Origin: Vibrio mangrovi
GTDB taxonomy: Bacteria; Pseudomonadota; Gammaproteobacteria; Enterobacterales; Vibrionaceae
DNA length: 64,000 nt
Direction of reading: 5' to 3'
Assembly: GCF_024346955.1 (NCBI RefSeq)
Contig: NZ_AP024883.1
Location: 3,348,001 to 3,412,000 of the forward strand
In this document: positions 25,822 to 34,516 of the stretch, one piece after another
How the letters are laid out: the number at the start of each line of letters is the position of its first letter
Numbering within the stretch: the stretch's first letter is position 1
Notes under the pieces: model-generated
Told to the model about the DNA's origin: nothing
The model's database searches: none
What the model saw: only the letters and a program-made list of their open reading frames with translations
Position numbers and translations under genes: made by a program

Positions 25822-27900
25822 ATGTCGCAATTGCTTTCAGCCATTCCGTTAACATCACTTTCAGGCGTCGGGGCCAAAGTCGCTGAAAAACTCAGCCGGA
25901 TTGGCCTGAATAGCGTACAGGATCTCCTGTTCCACCTTCCCCTCCGCTATGAAGACAGAACCCGGGTTTACCCCATCGCCCAGCTCCATCCGGGTTTATG
26001 GTGTGCAACTCAGGGAGAAGTGATGCAGACCAATACGGTCTTCGGCCGCAAGAAGATGCTGACGGTTAAAATCAGTGATGGACATGGCTCACTGACATTG
26101 CGTTTTTTCAACTTTACAGCGGCGATGAAAAATAATTTTACCGAAGGGAAGTTTGTTCACGCCTACGGTGAAATCAAACGTGGCAGTATCGGTCTTGAAA
26201 TCATCCATCCCGAATATAAATTCTACACACCGCAGAAACCCATCGATACAGAGGCCTGTCTGACCCCGGTTTATCCGACTACTGATGGTCTCAGGCAACT
26301 GACACTTCGCCAGCTCACCGATCAGGCTCTTGAGTTGCTTGATAAAGCCGCCGTACAGGAACTGCTGCCCGAAGGCCTGTATGATCACCAGATCTCTTTA
26401 TCACATGCACTACACACTATCCATCGTCCCGCAGCTGATATCCAGCTGGAACTGTTTGATCAGGGGCGTCATCCGGCTCAGTTACGTTTAATCATGGAAG
26501 AATTGCTGGCACAGAATCTATCGATGCTGGCAGTCCGGCACCGAGGACAACAGGATCAGGCTCTGCCTCTTCCACCTGTCGAGAAATACAAGCAGCAGTT
26601 ACTGGCACAACTTCCCTTCAGCCCGACCGGTGCTCAGGGTCGAGTGGTCCGGGAGATAGAATCCGATCTGGAAAAAACACATCCCATGATGCGACTGGTT
26701 CAGGGCGATGTCGGTTCAGGAAAAACGCTAGTTGCAGCCATGACAGCCTTACGGGCAATTGAACACGGTTATCAGGTCGCACTGATGGCACCGACAGAAC
26801 TGCTGGCAGAGCAGCACGCGATCAATTTTGCCAACTGGTTCGAAAGTATGGGTCTGCGTGTCGGCTGGCTGGCCGGAAAACTGAAAGGGAAAGCCAGAGA
26901 GCAGGCTCTGGCTGATATCGCCTCTGGTGCAGTTCATATGGTGGTTGGCACCCATGCCTTATTTCAGGAACAGGTTGCTTTTCACCACCTCGCACTGGTA
27001 ATTATCGATGAGCAACACCGGTTTGGCGTTCACCAGCGTTTGGAACTTCGGGAAAAAGGGGCCAAAGATGGCTGTTTTCCTCACCAATTGATCATGACCG
27101 CCACACCGATTCCCCGCACGCTGGCAATGACTGCCTATGCGGATCTGGAAACGTCAGTTATCGATGAACTTCCTCCCGGCCGAACACCTATTCAGACCGT
27201 TGCGATTCCGGACACCAAGCGAGATGATGTTATCGAACGGGTTCGCCATGCATGCCTGACAGAAGGAAAACAAGCTTACTGGGTTTGTACCCTGATCGAT
27301 GAATCCGAGATTCTCGAAGCTCAGGCTGCTGAAGAAGTTACTCAACTGTTGCAACAACAGTTGCCGGGTGTGCGAATCGGTCTGGTCCACGGGCGAATGA
27401 AACCGGCAGAAAAACAGCAGGTGATGCAGGATTTTAAAGAAAACCAGCTTCATCTGTTGGTGGCTACGACAGTGATTGAAGTCGGAGTTGATGTCCCGAA
27501 TGCCAGCCTGATGATTATTGAAAACCCGGAGCGGCTTGGTCTGGCCCAGCTCCACCAGCTCAGAGGCCGGGTCGGCCGGGGTTCCGTTGCCAGCCATTGC
27601 GTCCTGCTTTATCACCCGCCACTCTCGAAAACCGCCCAAAAACGACTGGGTGTCATGCGTGAAAGCAACGATGGCTTTATCATTGCCCAGCGCGATCTGG
27701 AAATCCGTGGTCCCGGAGAACTGCTTGGCACCAAACAAACCGGACTGGCTGATTTCAAAATTGCCGATCTGGTCCGCGATCAGCAACTCATTCCGGAAGT
27801 ACAGCGTATCGCCCGGCATATTCACGATCGTTACCCGACCAATGCCGCTGCAATTATTGATCGCTGGCTTGGGGAACGAGATGTCTATGCAAAAGCATGA
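25822..27900 (+). CDS. recG: ATP-dependent DNA helicase RecG
   Basis: Branch-migration helicase that remodels stalled replication forks and Holliday junctions. From ATG 25822 (MSQLLSAIPLTSL) it has 692 residues, matching the family length; an ATG at 25801 would add seven residues not found in relatives. An N-terminal wedge/OB domain binds the junction, and the helicase core has GDVGSGKT (Walker A), DEQHRFG (DEQH box), TATPIPRTLA, and the C-terminal VGVDVPNASLM and QLRGRVGRG motifs. It follows the spoT terminator and converges with envZ. Confidence 0.95.
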   Translation: MSQLLSAIPLTSLSGVGAKVAEKLSRIGLNSVQDLLFHLPLRYEDRTRVYPIAQLHPGLWCATQGEVMQTNTVFGRKKMLTVKISDGHGSLTLRFFNFTAAMKNNFTEGKFVHAYGEIKRGSIGLEIIHPEYKFYTPQKPIDTEACLTPVYPTTDGLRQLTLRQLTDQALELLDKAAVQELLPEGLYDHQISLSHALHTIHRPAADIQLELFDQGRHPAQLRLIMEELLAQNLSMLAVRHRGQQDQALPLPPVEKYKQQLLAQLPFSPTGAQGRVVREIESDLEKTHPMMRLVQGDVGSGKTLVAAMTALRAIEHGYQVALMAPTELLAEQHAINFANWFESMGLRVGWLAGKLKGKAREQALADIASGAVHMVVGTHALFQEQVAFHHLALVIIDEQHRFGVHQRLELREKGAKDGCFPHQLIMTATPIPRTLAMTAYADLETSVIDELPPGRTPIQTVAIPDTKRDDVIERVRHACLTEGKQAYWVCTLIDESEILEAQAAEEVTQLLQQQLPGVRIGLVHGRMKPAEKQQVMQDFKENQLHLLVATTVIEVGVDVPNASLMIIENPERLGLAQLHQLRGRVGRGSVASHCVLLYHPPLSKTAQKRLGVMRESNDGFIIAQRDLEIRGPGELLGTKQTGLADFKIADLVRDQQLIPEVQRIARHIHDRYPTNAAAIIDRWLGERDVYAKA

Positions 27901-27969
27901 GAATCAAACTTTTTGCATCATACCCCAGAAACCAAAGAACGATGAATTATACTCTCCGAAAACGGATTC

Positions 27970-29280
27970 TTAACTTCGCTCACTCACCGGGAAACTAATC
28001 TGGACTTTTAAACCACCTTCGGAACGGTTGGTCATGGAAACACTGCCCTGATGCTGACTGACAATCCGCTTCACGATTGCAAGCCCAAGCCCAGAACCTT
28101 CGCTGCCCCGGGCTGAATCTCCCCTTGTGAACGGCTCGAATACCTTATCCATCTGAGCTTCACTAATACCTGGGCCATTATCTTCCACACAGATCCACAC
28201 CAGACGACTATCTGCCGTCATCCCCGAGCTTACCTTAATCCAACCATTGCCATAACGCATTGCATTCACAATCAGATTACTCAGTGCTCGTTTTATCGCG
28301 ATGCTGTGACCGAATGCCGGTTTGATCGGCTCAGCCAGTTCGGTGATGACTTCACCAATCCGGTCTCCGGGCTTCGCAACCTCCAGTATCAGATCATTAA
28401 CAGCCACCGGTTGAAAAGTCTGCGCATCAATCGGTTTAAGATAATCCATAAACTGACTGATGATCTCATTACACTCTTCAGTATCACTGATAATTCCTTC
28501 TGCCAGATAACGGTCTTCAGGAGACATCATCTCGGTTGCCAGACGGATCCGTGTCAGTGGTGTGCGCAAATCATGGCTGATACCAGCCATCAACAGCGCC
28601 CTGTCCTCTTCCAGTGCCTGAATCCCTTTTGCCATTTGATTGAACGTCCGGGTAACAGAACGAATTTCTGAAGAACCTTTTTCAATCAACGGTGGCGGTA
28701 TTTCCCCCCGACCGACAGCTTTTGCGGCTTTCTCCAGCCGGATTAACGGCCGGTTCTGCCAGCGAATAAATAACCAGCCACCAAATAAAATCAGGCTGGC
28801 CATCATCAGGCTATTCCAGAAGAGTGGCAGAAAGTCCTCTTCCTGCAATTCCGATAAAGGGATCCGGAACAACACTTCAGGAAGCGCATCGATCTTCATC
28901 CACAATACATAGCTATCAGCACCAAGACTCATCCGGACATCGGTCGGCGATCCCAGTTCATGACTCATTTCTTCACACATTAAATCAATCGACGTAGCCT
29001 GCTGATAAGCATCCTCCGCGCTACCATGTGCTGGGTGAACTGTCACACCCAACTTCTCCAGAACCTGACGTCGCATCAGGGCATTCAGTGGAATATCCTG
29101 ACTCTTACCCATCGTATCATCCAGTACCAGTCGGATTTCATGGCTCAGAATTTTATTAAACTGTTGCAGACTTGGCAGTAGTGCATAGTGGAACACGGCG
29201 TAATAGGAGTAGAGCTGGTTAGCAACCAGTAAGACAAGAAAGAGTAAAATCGTCTGAGTAAAAGAGCTGCGGGCACGCAT
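27970..29280 (-). CDS. envZ: Osmolarity sensor histidine kinase EnvZ
   Basis: Inner-membrane kinase/phosphatase that controls OmpR. The 436-residue product has a first membrane segment (about 10-30), a periplasmic part (about 31-152), a second segment (about 153-173), HAMP (about 174-226), the HisKA domain with phospho-acceptor H236 in GISHDLRTPLTR, and the ATPase domain with NLIVNAMRYG, DNGPG and GSGLGLAI. It follows ompR in the same direction but with a 78-base gap holding a hairpin, unlike the overlap in E. coli. GGAG lies eight bases before the ATG. Confidence 0.96.
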   Translation of the reverse strand: MRARSSFTQTILLFLVLLVANQLYSYYAVFHYALLPSLQQFNKILSHEIRLVLDDTMGKSQDIPLNALMRRQVLEKLGVTVHPAHGSAEDAYQQATSIDLMCEEMSHELGSPTDVRMSLGADSYVLWMKIDALPEVLFRIPLSELQEEDFLPLFWNSLMMASLILFGGWLFIRWQNRPLIRLEKAAKAVGRGEIPPPLIEKGSSEIRSVTRTFNQMAKGIQALEEDRALLMAGISHDLRTPLTRIRLATEMMSPEDRYLAEGIISDTEECNEIISQFMDYLKPIDAQTFQPVAVNDLILEVAKPGDRIGEVITELAEPIKPAFGHSIAIKRALSNLIVNAMRYGNGWIKVSSGMTADSRLVWICVEDNGPGISEAQMDKVFEPFTRGDSARGSEGSGLGLAIVKRIVSQHQGSVSMTNRSEGGLKVQISFPVSERS

Positions 29281-29297
29281 CAGTAAACTCCGGAATC

Positions 29298-29333
29298 ATT
29301 GTAAAGCGCCAGAATCAACCGGCGTCTTACAAT
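29298..29333 (-). repeat. Intercistronic hairpin between ompR and envZ
   Basis: ATTGTAAAGCGCC (29298-29310) pairs with GGCGTCTTACAAT (29321-29333) with one mismatch and one G-T pair and a ten-base loop. It lies within the ompR-envZ transcript, 17 bases before the envZ start, with no T-run. It may lower envZ expression relative to ompR or protect the ompR mRNA end. Confidence 0.6.
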
Positions 29334-29358
29334 GTTAAGATGATCATAGGTCAATAAG

Positions 29359-30078
29359 TCAGGTCAACTGACCATCTGGAACAAAAACATATCCCAGTCC
29401 CCAAACCGTTTGAATATAACGGGGTTTCGCCGGATCGGTTTCCAGCATTCTACGTAAGCGGGAAATCTGTACATCGATAGAACGTTCCATCGCCGAGTAT
29501 TCCCGTCCTCTCGCCATATTCATCAGTTTATCCCGAGACATCGGTTCGCGGGGATTGGAAACCAGCACTTTCAGCACCGCAAATTCACCGGAGGTCAGCG
29601 GCATAACTTCATCTCCCCGGAACATTTCCCGAGTCCCCAGATTAAGCCTGAACTCACCAAATTCAACCAATGATTCTTCAGCGCTCGGCGCTCCCGGCAG
29701 TTCAATCACCTGACGACGTAACACGGCTTTGATTCGCGCCAGCAGCTCCCGGGGATTAAAAGGCTTAGGCAGATAGTCATCGGCACCGAGTTCAAGCCCG
29801 GTGATGCGATCTTCTTCATCTCCTTTCGCCGTCAGCATCAGAATCGGTAACTGACTATTAGACTGGCGCAGCCGTCGACAGATGGACAGCCCATCTTCTC
29901 CCGGTAGCATTAAATCCAGTACCATCAGGTGGAAATTTTCACGAGCCAGTAAGCGATCCATCTGTTCGCTGTTCGCAACACTCCGGACTTGATACCCCTG
30001 ATCCGAGAGATAACGCTCCAGCAACGATCGCAGCCGGGCGTCATCATCTACCACTAAAATCTTTTCACTCTCCTGCAC
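29359..30078 (-). CDS. ompR: Response regulator OmpR
   Basis: Cytosolic transcription factor phosphorylated by EnvZ; controls porins and other envelope genes. The 239-residue product matches E. coli OmpR closely: receiver domain with D55 in VLDLMLPGEDG, linker, and a C-terminal winged helix (about 135-235) including RGREYSAMERSIDVQISRLR and VWGLGYVFVPDG. It is the first gene of ompR-envZ, leftward. Upstream (30079-30170) lies an AT-rich gap where the promoter must be. Confidence 0.97.
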   Translation of the reverse strand: MQESEKILVVDDDARLRSLLERYLSDQGYQVRSVANSEQMDRLLARENFHLMVLDLMLPGEDGLSICRRLRQSNSQLPILMLTAKGDEEDRITGLELGADDYLPKPFNPRELLARIKAVLRRQVIELPGAPSAEESLVEFGEFRLNLGTREMFRGDEVMPLTSGEFAVLKVLVSNPREPMSRDKLMNMARGREYSAMERSIDVQISRLRRMLETDPAKPRYIQTVWGLGYVFVPDGQLT

Positions 30079-30170
30079 GCATCACCTCTGTTCATCTGAT
30101 ACGAATTCTCTCATTTCAATGTATCACTATTTTTCTGCCGGGAGCGAAAAGAATTGTTAGCGTTTATGTC

Positions 30171-30650
30171 TTATCCGTGGGCAACATAACCGATCCGGTA
30201 ATACTGACCACTGACCGCCGTTTCAAGTTGCTTCTCCAGCCAGTGAACCCGCAGAGATGTCCAGTCCCGACAGTCGAAGCCACACACGTCGCCTTCCGTG
30301 TCGGTGACCGTATCAAACAGAGCCAGCTTCCGGGAGTCATCCGGTAAGATCGGCGCCTTATCCAATAGCCAGGTCTTTACTTCAGGTCGGCCAAACTGCT
30401 CACATAATGCTGCAAAACCTTCACTACGGAGGAATCCTTGCATCGCTTGCGTATCCCGCCAGACATAAAACGGAGCATAACTATTGATGGCCGATGGATA
30501 ATCCGCATCCTCTTTGACTGAAAAAAGAAATGCTTTAAACAGCAGACCCGGATAACCATCAAGCAGATGTCCTTTATCACGAATTCTGTTTTCAATAGAT
30601 TCCATCGGATAGTCCGACGGCAGAATAATTTTATATTGCATGGCGATCAT
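30171..30650 (-). CDS. DUF4865 family protein
   Basis: A 159-residue soluble protein of the DUF4865 family, recognised from MQYKIILPSDYPMESIENRI, KGHLLDGYPGLLFKAFLFS, NSYAPFYVWRD and the C-terminal HWLEKQLE. Such proteins look like distant ferredoxin-fold monooxygenase/dehydratase relatives, but no function is established. It starts 12 bases after the upstream CMD-family gene, so the two form an operon divergent from a LysR regulator. An internal ATG at 30641 is an alternative start. Confidence 0.72.
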   Translation of the reverse strand: MIAMQYKIILPSDYPMESIENRIRDKGHLLDGYPGLLFKAFLFSVKEDADYPSAINSYAPFYVWRDTQAMQGFLRSEGFAALCEQFGRPEVKTWLLDKAPILPDDSRKLALFDTVTDTEGDVCGFDCRDWTSLRVHWLEKQLETAVSGQYYRIGYVAHG

Positions 30651-30662
30651 AATGGTTAACCC

Positions 30663-30971
30663 TCACTCTTTATTCAAACGATCCAGATTCAAACGATCCA
30701 AAGCCGTTACTGCGGCTGGCCAGCCGGCATAAAATGCCAGATGAGTAAATAATTCACCTAACTCAGCCTTACTCAGCCCGTTTTGCTCCGCCCGCTCCAG
30801 ATGAAACGGTAATTGTTCACTTCTGCCCAATGCAGCCAGAACCGACAAGGTAATCATGCTGCGCTCCCGGGGATTCAGTTGCGGACGTTCCCAGATATCA
30901 GCAAACAGTATTGTTTCTGTAAGTGATTTCAGTCTGGGAGCGTATTGGAATATGTCATCGATAGATTGCAT
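30663..30971 (-). CDS. Carboxymuconolactone decarboxylase (CMD) family protein
   Basis: A 102-residue all-helical protein of the CMD/AhpD-like fold. RERSMITLSVLAALGRSEQLPFHLERA and the downstream KAELGELFTHLAFYAGWPAAVTAL region are typical. It has no CxxC pair, so it is not an AhpD-type peroxidase partner; the conserved E/H pattern is closer to CMD. The last ten residues come from a 15-base direct repeat (LDRLN twice). Together with DUF4865 and the divergent LysR gene it forms a small inducible cassette whose substrate is unknown. Confidence 0.78.
   Translation of the reverse strand: MQSIDDIFQYAPRLKSLTETILFADIWERPQLNPRERSMITLSVLAALGRSEQLPFHLERAEQNGLSKAELGELFTHLAFYAGWPAAVTALDRLNLDRLNKE
30672..30701 (-). 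repeat. 15-bp tandem repeat at the 3' end of the CMD gene
   Basis: ATTCAAACGATCCAG (30672-30686) is repeated at 30687-30701 with one difference in the last base, doubling LDRLN at the protein end. This is a recent in-frame duplication. Confidence 0.8.
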
Positions 30972-31048
30972 GGTTTACTTCTCCTCTTGAAATACAGCCT
31001 AATCGTGTCATGATTTAATAGAACTAAAAATCAAAACATTCAGGACTA

Positions 31049-31071
31049 ATTATCCTGAATTTAAGGATAAT
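31049..31071 (+). promoter_or_regulatory. Palindrome over the LysR ribosome-binding site
   Basis: ATTATCCT (31049-31056) and AGGATAAT (31064-31071) form an eight-base perfect inverted repeat. The right arm contains the AAGGA ribosome-binding site of the gene starting at 31073. It is probably the autoregulatory site of this LysR-type gene and lies in the divergent promoter region. Confidence 0.6.
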
Positions 31072-31072
31072 C

Positions 31073-31951
31073 ATGGCAAACTACCAGACACTGGACTTAC
31101 AGGCTCTGCGCACTTTTGTACTGGGAATGGAACTGAATAATTTCGCTTTGGCAGCCAAACGGTTGCACCGTTCCACTTCCGCTGTCAGCGCTCAGTTAAA
31201 GAAACTGGAGGATCAGAGTGGATTAACACTGGTCAGAAAGGAAGGACGTCATCTGTTTCCAACCCCCGCGGGTGAGCAGCTACTCAGCTACGCCAGACGA
31301 TTACTGGCTCTTAATGATGAAGCAATGCAAGCCATACAAGCGATTGACCTTGCGGGGCAAGTTCGTTTCGCGATGCAGGAAGACTTTGCTGAAGGTTTTC
31401 TTACCCGAATCCTTGGCAGCTTCAGCAGAGCTCATCCACTAGTTCAGCTTTCGACAACCGTTGCCAGAAATAGCACACTGATCTCAGGGATTCGTGAAGA
31501 TCAATATGATCTTGCGCTGGCCTGGAATGGCGGAGCCAAAACTCCTTACTCGGAAACGGTGGCTGAAATCCCGCTACACTGGCTGGGTCAGCCGGGTTTC
31601 CCAGTAGCAGATATATTAGCGCAGGGCAAACCGCTGCCGTTGGTCATGTTCGCGCCACCATGCCAGATCCGCAACAATGCCATTCAGGCACTCGATGCAG
31701 CCAGAATACCGTGGCAGGTAACTTATACCAGCCACAGTTTACATGGTATCTGGGCAGCTCTGGAAGCAGGACTTGGCATATCGGCCCGCACCGCGCTTGC
31801 TCTGCCACCGTCGCTGACCATACTCAACACACTTCCACCTTTACCACAACTGAGTGTCAGCCTGCATCAATCACGGGAAGAAAGCCCTCAACCAGTTAAA
31901 AGGCTGATTGAAATCATCAGACAACAGCTGGAAAATATTCCGGCAGGATAG
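31073..31951 (+). CDS. LysR-family transcriptional regulator
   Basis: A 292-residue regulator with an N-terminal winged helix-turn-helix (about 5-65: LQALRTFVLGMELNNFALAAKRLHRSTSAVSAQLKKLE) and a C-terminal periplasmic-binding-like effector domain (about 90-285). It is divergent from the CMD-DUF4865 pair with a 101-base gap, the usual layout for a LysR regulator and its target operon. The effector is unknown. An inverted repeat overlaps its own ribosome-binding site, suggesting negative autoregulation. Confidence 0.92.
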   Translation: MANYQTLDLQALRTFVLGMELNNFALAAKRLHRSTSAVSAQLKKLEDQSGLTLVRKEGRHLFPTPAGEQLLSYARRLLALNDEAMQAIQAIDLAGQVRFAMQEDFAEGFLTRILGSFSRAHPLVQLSTTVARNSTLISGIREDQYDLALAWNGGAKTPYSETVAEIPLHWLGQPGFPVADILAQGKPLPLVMFAPPCQIRNNAIQALDAARIPWQVTYTSHSLHGIWAALEAGLGISARTALALPPSLTILNTLPPLPQLSVSLHQSREESPQPVKRLIEIIRQQLENIPAG

Positions 31952-32042
31952 ATAGTCGCGGTGTTTTCACGACACAAGTTTTCATTCCTCAAGGAGTCCA
32001 GTACACTAGGTCGCTGAGACTAAATGGAGCTATAGGTATTTT

Positions 32043-33386
32043 GTGAGCGAGGCCAAGTTTAAACAGATCGCCCAGACGATCATATCCAGAATTGTGGAAG
32101 GCCATTATCCACCGAATTCGAAACTCCCACCTCACCGGGTGCTGGCTGACGAACTGAATACCACGCCGGTCACAGTCGCCAAAGCCTACAAGCTACTGGC
32201 TGAACAAAACCGGGTCGAATCATTTGTTGGCCGGGGAACGTTTGTTTGCGGCGAATCCAGATTGTCACAGGCTATTCATGTTTCCGAGGACGAATCTGAA
32301 TTCAACTTTTCTATTCTTCAGCCTTGTCTGAGCTATAACATCATGGCGTTGCAGGATGCATTTCAGAAAGCAGCAGGTCATATTACCCCTCAGTTGATCG
32401 GATATGCTGAATACTCAGGCCACCAGCAGCACCGGCAGGTCGGTGTACAATGGGCGGCTCAATATGGTTTGTCCGGAGGAACAACACAAAACACACTCCT
32501 GACTGATGGCGCCCAGAATGCCCTGTCTCTGCTCATTGAAGCACTCACTAAACCCGGAGACACCATTGCAGTTGAATCTCTCACTTATCCGGGAATTCTG
32601 GCGATTGCCAGCCTGATGAGACGTGAAGTTGTCGGTGTTGAGATGGATGAACACGGTATGATTCCTGAAGCCTTACAGCAAGCCCTGCAAACTGCCAGAC
32701 CCAAACTCGTCATTGTTATCCCTTCACATCAGAATCCAACCGGGATCAACATGCCTCCTGAGCGCAGAGAGTCCATTGCCCGAATCATTCGTGATTCCCA
32801 GACATGGCTCATTGAAGATGATATTTATGGATTCCTGAATCCGGAACCTGTTCCGGCCATATGTAACTGGATTCCGGAACAAGGTTTCCATGTCACCAGC
32901 TTATCCAAAGCTATCAGTCCGGCACTACGCTGTGGATTTATCAAAGTCCCCGAGAGCCAAATCAGTACTATCAATGCACATATCCGGGCTGGTATCTGGC
33001 TTTCTTCTCCCTTTAATTATGAAGTTGCCGCAGAGCTGATGTCATCCGGTCAGGCATTTGAACTTGCGAAACAGCAGCAGTTGCTGGCACAGCAACGCCA
33101 ACAGATTGTCCGGGAGATTTTACAGACAGAGACCTCATCTCAGCAGGGCTATCATGTCTGGCTCAGACTGCCACAACACTGGCCGCAGGAACGTTTCGTT
33201 TTAGAAGCCAGCAAACGTCATCTGATGGTCAGCAGTGGCAGCTACTTTGCCGTCCGGCAACCCACCGATCATATTCGGCTTTCGCTCATGTCGATCAATT
33301 CGGAACAGCGCCTTCGCGAAGGCTTGCACCAGTTGAAAGCCCTGATGGAGACAAATATGACAACCGAGTTCCCATTTCAGGTTTAG
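32043..33386 (+). CDS. MocR-type regulator: GntR domain fused to PLP aminotransferase-like domain
   Basis: A 447-residue protein with an N-terminal GntR winged helix (about 3-70: LPPHRVLADELNTTPVTVAKAYKLL) and a fold-type I aminotransferase domain (about 90-440). The PLP lysine is K289 in SLSKAISPALRCGF, and HQNPTG lies earlier. MocR proteins usually sense an amino-compound or PLP and control a nearby gene. The start is GTG at 32043 with weak ribosome-binding sequence upstream. The nearest genes are the LysR gene upstream and a convergent acetyltransferase four bases downstream, so its target is not obvious; it is not clearly PdxR. Confidence 0.88.
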   Translation: MSEAKFKQIAQTIISRIVEGHYPPNSKLPPHRVLADELNTTPVTVAKAYKLLAEQNRVESFVGRGTFVCGESRLSQAIHVSEDESEFNFSILQPCLSYNIMALQDAFQKAAGHITPQLIGYAEYSGHQQHRQVGVQWAAQYGLSGGTTQNTLLTDGAQNALSLLIEALTKPGDTIAVESLTYPGILAIASLMRREVVGVEMDEHGMIPEALQQALQTARPKLVIVIPSHQNPTGINMPPERRESIARIIRDSQTWLIEDDIYGFLNPEPVPAICNWIPEQGFHVTSLSKAISPALRCGFIKVPESQISTINAHIRAGIWLSSPFNYEVAAELMSSGQAFELAKQQQLLAQQRQQIVREILQTETSSQQGYHVWLRLPQHWPQERFVLEASKRHLMVSSGSYFAVRQPTDHIRLSLMSINSEQRLREGLHQLKALMETNMTTEFPFQV

Positions 33387-33390
33387 GCAT

Positions 33391-33945
33391 TCACCGAACC
33401 ATTTTTATCCAGCGGATGGCTGGTCTCTGACGGTGTTTCCCCAGACATTCATACTGACGGAATCCGATAGACTGTAGTAGCGCCTGAGAAGGCAGATTAT
33501 CATGGTAGACATCTGCCAGAATAAAGTCGACGTCATGCTGCTCAATCAAAGACAGCAGTAAACCGACAGCTTCCCGGCCATAACCCTGCCCCTGAAACAG
33601 CGGTGTAATCCAATAACTGATAAATACTTCTTTTGCATGGACACCGTAAGCAACACTACCAATTAAGCCATGCTCCGTGTGCCAGACTCCGAATCGTCGG
33701 TCCTGATTAGACCCTTCTCCACGAATAAAAGAACAAGCGCGCTGTAGTGTATGGATCGGTTTCAGTCCCAGATTGTCCCAGACAGGTTTGGAGAACAACG
33801 TCAGTAAATAGTCAGCATCAGACAGTTGTAAAGCCTTGAGGTAAAGTATGCCGGTATGGTCAGCTTCCCTGCCGCAAGCACAAGTCTTGCGCTTGCGAAG
33901 CAATGGATGTCCGGTGACTGAATCACAAGCAAAAGCTTTCATCAT
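33391..33945 (-). CDS. GNAT family N-acetyltransferase
   Basis: A 184-residue predicted acetyltransferase. The acetyl-CoA-binding loop is visible as QGQGYGREAV (motif A), with the preceding strand EVFISYWITPLF and later SQALLQSIGFRQYECL (motif B). It resembles RimJ/RimL-type enzymes that act on amines or protein N-termini. The first 30 residues, with a CACG pair, are unusual and the true start may be further in. It ends four bases from the convergent MocR-type gene. Substrate unknown. Confidence 0.8.
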   Translation of the reverse strand: MMKAFACDSVTGHPLLRKRKTCACGREADHTGILYLKALQLSDADYLLTLFSKPVWDNLGLKPIHTLQRACSFIRGEGSNQDRRFGVWHTEHGLIGSVAYGVHAKEVFISYWITPLFQGQGYGREAVGLLLSLIEQHDVDFILADVYHDNLPSQALLQSIGFRQYECLGKHRQRPAIRWIKMVR

Positions 33946-34516
33946 GAGTTATTTCCTCATCAGAACGATCACAGTTACATTCTCACAGCAGATAAACATA
34001 AAATCTCCGGTCAATCGATTAAGACATCATAAAGAAAAGAGTCCTGTTACTTTACAATTACATTATTCACCCTCCGGACTCAGGAAGTTGTTGGGTTTCT
34101 ATGATGAGTTGGTATTTTTAAATTACAGACAAATATCATACTGGCACATATCTCTCTCCAGTACAGGTTTTGTATAAAAGATGTCCAACATCATAAGATA
34201 TTCCGCAGACAAATGTTTCAGAAAAAATGAAATACAATGCATATAAAAATAATTCTATTGAAATGAAACCGATATTTTCTATGCTAATTCACACCTTGAA
34301 TAACTCGCTTGTTTTTTAAGCATTTTTTACTACTCTTTGCCCGCATTGTCGGTTATTTTTTAGGCACCCCTCGATGAGTGATGACACTACCAACAACAGC
34401 TCATCATTACTCATCAGCAGCATGATCATCCCGGGTACTCAACCAGAAGTATCCATCTAAATTCGCGATTTGATGGAATGGATTTACCGACACAAGCAAA
34501 TGAGGATTTCAGAACA
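33946..34516. promoter_or_regulatory. AT-rich upstream region of the pectin lyase gene
   Basis: 571 bases without an ORF. It includes AATGAAAC at 34262-34269, a perfect left half of a KdgR box with a poor right half, and an inverted repeat GATGAGTGATGA (34373-34384) / TCATTACTCATC (34404-34415), about 100 bases before the gene. No complete operator or promoter can be named with confidence. Confidence 0.4.

Noticed and set aside
30377..30595. Alternative frame inside the DUF4865 gene
   Set aside because: Shadow of the real gene; no family features.
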